Assembly (NCBI GenBank): GCA_030748895.1
Contig: JASMLC010000007.1
Coordinates: 1-64,000 of the forward strand
DNA from: Candidatus Poseidoniia archaeon
GTDB taxonomy: Archaea; Thermoplasmatota; Poseidoniia; MGIII; CG-Epi1
Length of the DNA stretch: 64,000 nt
Reading direction: 5' to 3'
Part shown: in pieces, positions 57,542 through 64,000 of the stretch
Layout: each line of letters begins with the position of its first letter
Position numbering within the stretch: the first letter of the stretch is position 1
Made by a program: the position numbers and the translations under genes
Notes under the pieces: model-generated
Told to the model about the DNA's origin: nothing
Databases searched by the model: none
The model's input: the letters and a program-made list of their open reading frames with translations, nothing else

Positions 57542-58363
57542 TTATTTAAACTCGCGCAACGCGTTTGCGACGTCAATAGCCTGCCTCGTGGCGACGACAT
57601 CGTGCACCCGCACGATGTCCGCCCCAGCGAGTGCGCCGGCGGTTGCTGCGGCGAGCGAGCCCGACAGCCGCTGCTCCGGCGCGGCGCCCGAAAGCGCTTC
57701 GAGCCATGACTTTCGGCTGGCGCCGAGCAGCACGCCGCCCGCGGTGCCCCGGAACTCGTCGAGCCGCGCCATTAGCGCCAGGTTGTGGTCGAGCGTTTTG
57801 CCGAAGCCGATGCCGGGGTCGACGATGAGCTGGTCGCGTGCGACGCCTGCGGCCTCGGCCGCGGCGACGCGCTCCGCCAGCCATGTCCTCACGTCGGTGA
57901 CGACTTCGTCGTAGTCGGGGTCGCGCTGCATAGTCTCCGGGCTCCCACGCATGTGCATCACCACCGCCGGCACCCCGAGCTCGGCGACCGCCGCTACCAT
58001 TTCGGGGTCGCGCAGCCCGCCGACGTCGTTGATGAGCGCGGCGCCCGCCGCGACCGCGGCGCGCGCGATTGCTGGCTTGCGCGAGTCAATCGAGACAGGA
58101 ACCTTGAGTTTGGCGGCGAGCGCCGCGATAACCGGCACGACCCGCTCGCGCTCCTCCGCTTCCGGGACGGCCGGCGCGCCGGGGCGGGTCGATTCGCCGC
58201 CGACGTCGATGATGTCCGCTCCGTGGGCGGCCATTTCGCGTCCGCGCGCGATGGCCGCCTCGACCGCGTCGTAGCGCCCGCCGTCGTAGAACGAGTCGGG
58301 GGTGATGTTGAGGATGCCCATCACGCGGCAGCTGCCCCCGAGCTCGAGGCGACCGATGCGCAT
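57542..58363 (-). CDS. folP: Dihydropteroate synthase family
   Basis: 273 residues, TIM barrel. MGILNITPDSFYDGGRYD, DIIDVGGESTRPGAPAVP, VSIDSRKPAIARAA, and LLGASRKSWLEALSG with VRVHDVVATRQAI match DHPS (pterin and phosphate sites, catalytic Lys). It joins pterin pyrophosphate to p-aminobenzoate, or to a related arylamine in archaeal methanopterin-type cofactors. It starts one base after the large FG-GAP gene, and may be translated from the same mRNA. Confidence 0.93.
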   Translation of the reverse strand: MRIGRLELGGSCRVMGILNITPDSFYDGGRYDAVEAAIARGREMAAHGADIIDVGGESTRPGAPAVPEAEERERVVPVIAALAAKLKVPVSIDSRKPAIARAAVAAGAALINDVGGLRDPEMVAAVAELGVPAVVMHMRGSPETMQRDPDYDEVVTDVRTWLAERVAAAEAAGVARDQLIVDPGIGFGKTLDHNLALMARLDEFRGTAGGVLLGASRKSWLEALSGAAPEQRLSGSLAAATAGALAGADIVRVHDVVATRQAIDVANALREFK

Positions 58364-61300
58364 CTATTCGCGCAAGATGAACTGCGACTGGCAGATGGGG
58401 CAGCCGACCTGGATTGGCCGCTGCGGGGTGTGGACCGCAATCGTGCTCTGACACGAGGGGCACGCCAGCTCGAGTGGTCCCGAGACGTCGTCGAACTCCT
58501 CGTCGCCACCGCCGCCGCGCAGCCGCCCGACGGCCATCGCTCCGCCCGCGACCAATATGGTGCCGAGCAGCACCAGCCCCAGCAATTTCATCAGGTCGAG
58601 TCCCTCCTCCTCGTCGCCGTTGGTGGTCGCGGCCGCCTTGACCACGATTTGCACCGTTGCGGTGGACACGCCACCCCGCTCGTCGGTCACGGTCAGCGTC
58701 GCGACGTAGGTTTCCGGGTTGCTAAAGTACTTGGTAAAGGTAAGAGAATTTCGGTCATTGAGCAGGTTGAACTGGACGCCGCGACTGTCGACCACGCGCC
58801 AGTCGTATTCGAGTGCAGAATCGTCGCCGTCCGGGTCGGTCGAGTCGGCCGCCGAGAAACCGACGGCCTCGCCCGTGCTGGCCGAAATCTGCGTGTCGGA
58901 CCAGGTGCCAACGCCTTCGACGAAGATGCCGACCTGCGCGACTGCCGTCGGCAGCACGTTGTCGGGACGCAGTACCGTAACCATCGCCGCCAGGGACCAT
59001 GAGCTCTGGAGCATCGACTCGTCGCCTGCGGCGCGCGGCAGTTCGCGCACCATCACCTGCGCCATGTAGTTGGTCTGTTCGCTGCTGGCAGGCAGGGTGT
59101 AGTTGTAACCATCACCCGTAAGCTGACTGTCGCGGTATTCCATCAGCCGCCCCGCCGAGAGCGCGAAGACGCGGATGATGCCCGAGTCGTCGCGCAGCGG
59201 CTGCTCGCCGGCGCCCTCGAGCAGGTTGCCCTGGCTGTCAAACAGCGCGTTGCGATAGAGCCGCACGGTCTCGCCCTCTTCGACCCAGTCTGAATAGACG
59301 CCGTCACCCAGATTGAAGCGGAACTCAAGGTCAGCGCGGTCGTCTGGGTCATTCGAAGCGGAGGCGTCGAAGGTGACGTAGCCGCCTAGCGTGACCGAAG
59401 TGGTGTTGGCGGCGAGCATGGCTATTGGCGCCGAGTTGCTCTTTACCGTCACCATGAGTATCATCACCTCGGATTCTTTGCCTCGCTCATCACGCACCTG
59501 CACTTTCATTTCTTTCTCGCCAGGCTCCGTGAAATCTAGGTCGCGGGTGTAGTCGAACATCCAGCTGGACCAGCCTCCCCCTTCATCGGGAGAGTAGCGG
59601 TACTCCATCGTTGCGCCGCTGCCGTAGTCACGGTCTGCCTGCCCCTCCGTAGTTTCGTTGTCGTACGAGTCACCCGCGTCAATACGAACAGGTTCGTCAA
59701 CCCATATAGTCACGATGTCCAGGAACGCACTGACTACTGGCGCGTCATTGGGAATCTCCTCGATTTCGACCGTCGTGTAGCCCTTGTTATTGGAAAAGCG
59801 AGTCTCCTGCCGCGGGCTCTGGATATCCTCCGCCTTGGCGTAGAGCTCGTGGTAGCCGGGAGTCGTCCACTGACTGCTCCAGAACACCTCGAACATTGCC
59901 GCCTCGCCCGCCGGGATGGTGCGGCAGCCGTCGCGCTGGTCGGGCTCGCCCGACTGGCAGGTGTACTCGGTAATCTTGTTGCCACCACTGTCAGGGTCGC
60001 CGTCGTAAATCTTGACCCGCCAGTCGCTGATGGCAGCGCCGCCGTAGTTGTGCAACGTGATGTTGACCGTCAGGTCATCATCCTCAGTTGGCTCCGCGGG
60101 CGTAACGAGAATGTCACCGCCCTCGATGGCGAGGTCAGGGTTATTGGTCTGCCCTTCGGCGGTGAATATCCACAGGTAGGCGGTGCTCCCGACCACCAGT
60201 TCGTTGGCCCCTTCGCCGTCGAGGTTCGCCATGCGGATATTGCCGTAGTGGCCGGTCTGCCCCGAAAGAGCGCTGGTCTTGGCCTCGAAGTCCTTGGTCT
60301 CCCCGTCGTAGGTGAAGAGCTCGCCGCCGCTGGTGCCGTAAATCAGCTCGACCACCCCGTCGTTGTCGAAGTCCGCCCCAAGGACACCCCAGAGTGAACT
60401 GGTGTCGACTTCCTTCTCCCACTCCTTAGCGTGGTTCGACCCGCGGTAGACCTGGATGAGCGGCTTCTTCTCGCTGCTCTCCTTGCCGGTTCCGACGATA
60501 ATCTCGGTAGCGTCGTCGCCGTCGAGGTCGGCAATCGCAATCCCGTAGGCGTCGACCCGCCCGGTGTCGATGGTCGAGCCATCCTGCACGTAGTCGGAGC
60601 CGCTGCGATGGTATGCCAGCACTTCACCGCTGCGGGTGCCGATTACAAACTCGGCCCCCCCATCGTCATCGGCATCGCCCGCGGCGATACCGCGCACCGG
60701 GTCGTCCAGTTCGCCGCTGTCGCCTTCCTCGTCATAGCTGGAGCCATCGAAGCCGAAAACAATCAGCCGCCCGAAGTGGTCGGGGGGTGGCGGGCTGGAG
60801 CCAGCGTAAACCAGAGTGTAGCCGGTCACGACGCCGATTTCGGGGTAGTTCGAGTCATCCAGCTCGGCGACCGCGACGCCGAGCGCGGCGTCGATATTAC
60901 CGCTCTTGAACGCCTGCGTGAAGCTGCTGCCGCTGCGGTCGAAGACGTAGAGGTGACCGTCGGCCCCCTCGTCGCTGTCGGCCAGCCGGTCCTCGCCCGG
61001 ATTGCCGGTCGAAATCACGATTTCGTTATCAGAATCATCATCAAGGTTAGCCACCTGAATTCCCATTGGCAGCTCGTCCAGTACCGGGCTGACCCAGTCG
61101 ACCGCGTGGGTGACGCCGTCGAAGGCGTACACCCGGCGAGCGCCGCTGCCGACCAGGATTTCTATCGCCGGGTCGGAATCGATGTTGCCGGCGCCGATGC
61201 CACGCGTGTTACCGCCCGGAAGCGAGTAGAGTGTGCTGCCGCCGTTATTGTCGCTGGTCGAGTCCCACGCCAGCGCGTGGCTCGAGGAAGAGGTGACTTC

Positions 61301-62485
61301 CCACGCCACCAGGATTCCCGCGTCGCCACCATGCACAATCCAGGGCTTGTCGTGCGTCAACGAAATCGCGACGCCGGCACCGGTGTTCATCACCTGCCCC
61401 GAATTCCACTCCTGATAGGTTGTGAGCGAAGTGCCGCTCAGCCCGAGGATGTAGACATTGCCGCTGCCGTCGGTCACCACCAGCTCGTTGCGGTCCGACC
61501 CGAACAGGTCGGCCGCCGCCAGCCCGTAGCCGGAATTGATTCCGGTCTCGTCGGCCTGCTCGTCCCGGTCGCCGTCGATAAAGACCGAGAGCTTCGATTG
61601 CTGCGCCACAATAAGCTCATCGATGCCGTTGCCGTTGAGGTCGGCCGCCAGCATCCCGTAGACCAGGGAGTCAGTGTTGTCGTTGCCATCCATGTCCTTC
61701 TTCCACTGCAATTCCTCGGTTTCACCGTCGAAGATACCGACCCAGCCCTGCTTCGAGCCGACCGCGATCTCGATTGCGGCGTCGGAGTCGAACTGCCCCA
61801 TCGCGACGCCCCAGACGTTCTCGGTGTTCTTGTTGAAGGCCGAAGAGCCGGAGAGGTCGAGATACCACTCTGCCTCGTCGAAGGTAACGTCGCGGCCGAC
61901 GTAAATCTCGGGAGTATCGGTGTCGACGACCCACAGGTAGCCGCGGTCGGCACCCATTGCCAGCTCCGCCCGCCCATCGCCGTCAAGGTCGCCCATTGCG
62001 AGCCCGTAAGGCCACCCCTCGGTCCACTCGGTGTGCGACCAGGAGATGCCGGAGGACCAGTTGGCCTCTGCCTTGAGGGTGCTACCGTCGATGATGCGCA
62101 CCTTGCCGGCGTCGCCGTTCCAGTTGTAGCCAACCGCAATCTCGAGCGCATCGTCGTCATCAAGCTGCGCGATGTCCATCCCTTTCACCGAGCCGCCGAG
62201 GTCGACGCTGTGGAAGCCCTCCACCCACGCGTTGAGCGAGTTGTTCCAGTCGAGCATGTGCAGGTAGCCCTGCGCGTTGCCGACCAGGATTTCGTCCTCG
62301 CCGTCGGCGTCAATGTCGGCGACGCGAATCGAATTCAGCGAGCCGAGCCCGTTACCGAGGCCGGCGCGCCACGCTTCGCTCAGGTAGCCCCGGTCAGTGT
62401 CGGACCGCGCGTCGTTGGCCCCTTGCGCTACCGGAAACGCCGGCAGCAGCATCAGGACCAGCAGGAGCGCCATGAAGCGTTGCAT
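58364..62485 (-). CDS. Large FG-GAP/VCBS repeat surface protein with CARDB and PKD-like domains, TM anchor and cytoplasmic zinc ribbon
   Basis: 1373 residues. A signal peptide (MALLLVLMLLPAFPVAQG) is followed by ~750 residues of FG-GAP beta-propeller repeats with calcium-like DxDxDG loops (VADIDADGEDEILVG, MGDLDGDGRAELAMG, AADLNGNGIDELIV). A CARDB domain lies at ~785-890 (EPTEDDDLTVNITLHNYG) and Ig/PKD-like domains from ~905 to 1310. One TM helix near 1320 leads to a cytoplasmic end with LACPSCQSTI and VGCPICQSQF, a four-Cys zinc ribbon. Probably an adhesion or recognition protein. TATA-like AAATATCC lies ~22 nt upstream. Confidence 0.88.
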   Translation of the reverse strand: MQRFMALLLVLMLLPAFPVAQGANDARSDTDRGYLSEAWRAGLGNGLGSLNSIRVADIDADGEDEILVGNAQGYLHMLDWNNSLNAWVEGFHSVDLGGSVKGMDIAQLDDDDALEIAVGYNWNGDAGKVRIIDGSTLKAEANWSSGISWSHTEWTEGWPYGLAMGDLDGDGRAELAMGADRGYLWVVDTDTPEIYVGRDVTFDEAEWYLDLSGSSAFNKNTENVWGVAMGQFDSDAAIEIAVGSKQGWVGIFDGETEELQWKKDMDGNDNTDSLVYGMLAADLNGNGIDELIVAQQSKLSVFIDGDRDEQADETGINSGYGLAAADLFGSDRNELVVTDGSGNVYILGLSGTSLTTYQEWNSGQVMNTGAGVAISLTHDKPWIVHGGDAGILVAWEVTSSSSHALAWDSTSDNNGGSTLYSLPGGNTRGIGAGNIDSDPAIEILVGSGARRVYAFDGVTHAVDWVSPVLDELPMGIQVANLDDDSDNEIVISTGNPGEDRLADSDEGADGHLYVFDRSGSSFTQAFKSGNIDAALGVAVAELDDSNYPEIGVVTGYTLVYAGSSPPPPDHFGRLIVFGFDGSSYDEEGDSGELDDPVRGIAAGDADDDGGAEFVIGTRSGEVLAYHRSGSDYVQDGSTIDTGRVDAYGIAIADLDGDDATEIIVGTGKESSEKKPLIQVYRGSNHAKEWEKEVDTSSLWGVLGADFDNDGVVELIYGTSGGELFTYDGETKDFEAKTSALSGQTGHYGNIRMANLDGEGANELVVGSTAYLWIFTAEGQTNNPDLAIEGGDILVTPAEPTEDDDLTVNITLHNYGGAAISDWRVKIYDGDPDSGGNKITEYTCQSGEPDQRDGCRTIPAGEAAMFEVFWSSQWTTPGYHELYAKAEDIQSPRQETRFSNNKGYTTVEIEEIPNDAPVVSAFLDIVTIWVDEPVRIDAGDSYDNETTEGQADRDYGSGATMEYRYSPDEGGGWSSWMFDYTRDLDFTEPGEKEMKVQVRDERGKESEVMILMVTVKSNSAPIAMLAANTTSVTLGGYVTFDASASNDPDDRADLEFRFNLGDGVYSDWVEEGETVRLYRNALFDSQGNLLEGAGEQPLRDDSGIIRVFALSAGRLMEYRDSQLTGDGYNYTLPASSEQTNYMAQVMVRELPRAAGDESMLQSSWSLAAMVTVLRPDNVLPTAVAQVGIFVEGVGTWSDTQISASTGEAVGFSAADSTDPDGDDSALEYDWRVVDSRGVQFNLLNDRNSLTFTKYFSNPETYVATLTVTDERGGVSTATVQIVVKAAATTNGDEEEGLDLMKLLGLVLLGTILVAGGAMAVGRLRGGGGDEEFDDVSGPLELACPSCQSTIAVHTPQRPIQVGCPICQSQFILRE

Positions 62486-62545
62486 ACGTCGCCCGCACCG
62501 CTCCGGATATTTGTAGCTTACCGCTCCGCTATGGTCTTTTGTGGT

Positions 62546-62815
62546 TCAATCCTTGGACAATCGCGCCTGCAGCGCCACGCGCAGCCCGCTCTCGTCCAGC
62601 CCGTCGGTCGCGATTCCCAGCCGCTCCGCCGCCGCGCGCAGCTGCTCCTCCTCGCCGCGCGCGCCCGGCGCGCCGAGCGGGAAAGCGCGGTAGCCGCGGA
62701 ATTCCCGCCAGGCGACGCCCAGACTGCGCGCCGCCTCAGCGAGTCGCTGCGGGCCGAGCAGCAGCCATGCCAGCAGGCCAATGACCAGCAGCTCGAGCAG
62801 TCCGGGGCCGTTCAC
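62546..62815 (-). CDS. TatA/TatB-like twin-arginine translocase component
   Basis: 89 residues from a GTG at 62815 overlapping the scpB stop (GTGA). An N-terminal membrane helix (LLELLVIGLLAWLLLGPQRL) is followed by an amphipathic helix (AEAARSLGVAWREFRGY), the TatA/Hcf106 signature with the Gly-Pro hinge. The C-terminal part is polar (EQLRAAAERLGIATDGLDES). It forms the pore or receptor for folded exported proteins; TatC is not in the window. Last in the scp operon. Confidence 0.85.
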   Translation of the reverse strand: MNGPGLLELLVIGLLAWLLLGPQRLAEAARSLGVAWREFRGYRAFPLGAPGARGEEEQLRAAAERLGIATDGLDESGLRVALQARLSKD

Positions 62816-63309
62816 GGGGCGCCGAGCGCCTGCTCCAGAAAAGCGCGCCGCTCTGCCTGCGTCGCGGCGCTGATGCCGAAATACTCGTCGAACGCCTCGG
62901 TCACGGAGAGCGCGAAGCTGCGACCGCTCCGTTCGCGCTCAAGCATTCCCAGCTCGAGCAGCTCGCCGACGTGCTCGTAGACCCGGTCGCCCATGCGGCG
63001 CTTGAGTTCGGACTGTAGCATCGGCTGCTCGTGCGCCACCAGCGCCAGCGTCCGCAGCAGGTAGCCTGGAATTTCCTGCGGCGCCAGTCGGCGACCATAC
63101 TCGATGGCGTCGCGGCGTAACTGTAGTGCATACTTGGCGCCCAGCTGCACGATTTCCAGCGCGCCTTCGCGCTCGCGGCAGGCGGCGACCAGCTCCTCCA
63201 GCGCTGCGCTGGCCGCCTTGCGGGAGATCCCAGTTGCCTCAGCGACTTCCTGCGGCGTCAGCGGCCGGCCAGCGGAGAATAGCGCTGCCTCTGCCGCGAC
63301 GGCGCTCAG
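62812..63309 (-). CDS. scpB: Segregation and condensation protein ScpB, probable CTG start
   Basis: 165 residues if started at the CTG at 63309, whose last two bases overlap the scpA TGA (CTGA, like the ATGA junctions elsewhere). The product LSAVAAEAALFSAGRPLTPQ, EVAEATGISRKAASAALEEL aligns with the normal ScpB N terminus. The only standard start is a GTG at 63150 that would remove the whole first winged helix. The rest (GYLLRTLALVAHEQPMLQSE, VYEHVGELLELGML) is the second winged helix. It works with ScpA and SMC in chromosome organisation. Confidence 0.82.
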   Translation of the reverse strand: MSAVAAEAALFSAGRPLTPQEVAEATGISRKAASAALEELVAACREREGALEIVQLGAKYALQLRRDAIEYGRRLAPQEIPGYLLRTLALVAHEQPMLQSELKRRMGDRVYEHVGELLELGMLERERSGRSFALSVTEAFDEYFGISAATQAERRAFLEQALGAP

Positions 63310-64000
63310 CCCGCTGCCTCCCGGTTGCGGATGTAAATCGAGTGGCTGCGCAGGTCCTTCTGCTGGATGTCGATGCGACCCTCCCTCGCCAGAAAGAGCG
63401 AGCCGACAAAGGTGCGCACAACGCTGGAACGCTCGGGGGCGTCAACCAGCTGGCCGAGTGGAATCGGCTTGCCGTTCAGCGCGCTGATTTTCTGCCACAC
63501 CTGCTCCTTGTAGAGTATGGGGTCGTCAGTGTGGATTTTATCGCCCAGATGGCTGGCGCGGTCGTCCAGCACCGTCTTCCGCTCCTCACGCAGCTGTTTG
63601 CGTCGCGCCAGTCGCGCGCGATGCTCAAGCTCGACCTGTCGCGCCTCTTCCAGCGCACCAACCAGTTCCATCAGCGTCACCCGCCGCTCGCCGCGGAAAC
63701 GGACCGTCTCCTCCAACGGCGGCTCGGCGGCTATCTCGAGCCGCTCGCCGTAAGTCGGCTCCCAGCCGAAATCGAACGGATCCCACTCCGCCTGCGGCTC
63801 GGGGAGCGGCTCGCTCGCCTCGACCGCGCCCGCCGAGCGTAGCCGCAGCACGTCCCAGGCCCAGCCCAGGATGGCGCCCGCCAGCGGGAAATCGAGCGCG
63901 TCAGCGCGCAGCGCGTGTTGCTGGTATTCCTGAAGCACAAATCCGAGGTCGAGCTGCCACGGGTCCAGCTCATGCTCGCGCACCAGCTGGAACAGCACCG
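63306..64000 (-). CDS. scpA: Segregation and condensation protein ScpA (kleisin), N terminus cut by window edge
   Basis: The frame is open to base 64000. It starts within LFQLVREHELDPWQLDLGFV, the usual ScpA N-terminal helix that binds the SMC neck, so perhaps 15-30 residues are missing. A long acidic linker is followed by the C-terminal winged helix (VVRTFVGSLFLAREGRIDIQ, QKDLRSHSIYIRN) that binds the SMC head. It is coupled to scpB and tatA. Confidence 0.9.
   Translation of the reverse strand, partial: VLFQLVREHELDPWQLDLGFVLQEYQQHALRADALDFPLAGAILGWAWDVLRLRSAGAVEASEPLPEPQAEWDPFDFGWEPTYGERLEIAAEPPLEETVRFRGERRVTLMELVGALEEARQVELEHRARLARRKQLREERKTVLDDRASHLGDKIHTDDPILYKEQVWQKISALNGKPIPLGQLVDAPERSSVVRTFVGSLFLAREGRIDIQQKDLRSHSIYIRNREAAG

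Noticed and set aside
60431-62980. 849-codon open frame on the plus strand opposite the FG-GAP gene
   Set aside because: Antisense to a protein with clear signal peptide, repeats and TM; the frame also runs across tatA and scpB and has no recognisable domain.

Overview
The window is a gene-dense, mostly GC-rich stretch of an archaeal chromosome. The archaeal assignment rests on the ribosomal operon (uL3 to uL15, including eL32, eL19, eS4, an aIF1/SUI1 gene and the RNase P protein Rnp1, then secY, archaeal adenylate kinase and a DUF106/EMC3-like protein). It is supported by RadA, RPA and an RPA-associated protein, aIF5B, XPD helicase, topoisomerase VI subunit A, archaeal-type GlyRS and ValRS, a ubiquitin-like protein ending in GG, and TATA boxes 20-30 nt upstream of leaderless starts. 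Secreted FG-GAP and CARDB proteins, TatA, ScpA/ScpB and a methylmalonyl-CoA epimerase fit a Thermoplasmatota lineage such as the marine Poseidoniia (MGII/III). That placement is inferred, not proven.

Layout. 0-6.1 kb: end of an acidic repeat protein, a polyprenol-kinase-like membrane protein, tRNA-Ala, a PUA protein, tRNA-Ser, a SAMP-like protein, a pentapeptide/membrane fusion, a nucleotide-sugar epimerase and tRNA-Glu. 6.2-12.1 kb: the full phosphorylated serine pathway (serA-serB-serC), methylmalonyl-CoA epimerase and an OPT transporter. 12.1-14.7 kb: a tight four-gene KaiC-like ATPase/DUF835 module. 14.7-17.9 kb: EamA transporter and RidA, divergent from XPD helicase. 17.8-24.3 kb: an ssDNA-handling and recombination locus. 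On the minus strand an OB-fold SSB with three CCHC zinc knuckles is followed by a small basic protein and aIF5B. On the plus strand are RPA, RPA-associated protein, a 40-residue microprotein and RadA.

24.3-34.6 kb: small zinc protein, secreted CARDB protein, shortened ACT protein, DUF63, pterin dehydratase, DUF5679, Top6A, phosphopantoate-beta-alanine ligase and a prs/amidohydrolase/CBS/GlyRS operon. The part between about 28.0 and 32.7 kb is visibly poorer in GC. 34.6-38.2 kb: ATP-grasp enzyme, glycosyltransferase and PIG-L deacetylase, divergent from a HemK-like methyltransferase across a palindromic TATA box. 38.2-53.6 kb: the minus-strand ribosomal/secretion superoperon, preceded by a leader with two hairpins. 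53.8-64 kb: thiolase, ValRS, dihydropteroate synthase, a 1373-residue FG-GAP surface protein and the scpA-scpB-tatA operon, with scpA cut by the window edge.

Genes overlap mostly by 1-4 nt (ATGA, GTGA, TGATG), which implies translational coupling. No gene-free stretch exceeds 300 nt. The longest are 53596-53783 (ribosomal leader), 20655-20829 (divergent promoters), 30143-30306 (facing terminators plus hairpins) and 2246-2395 (tRNA-Ser fragment and hairpin). I saw no rRNA, CRISPR array, insertion sequence or integrase.
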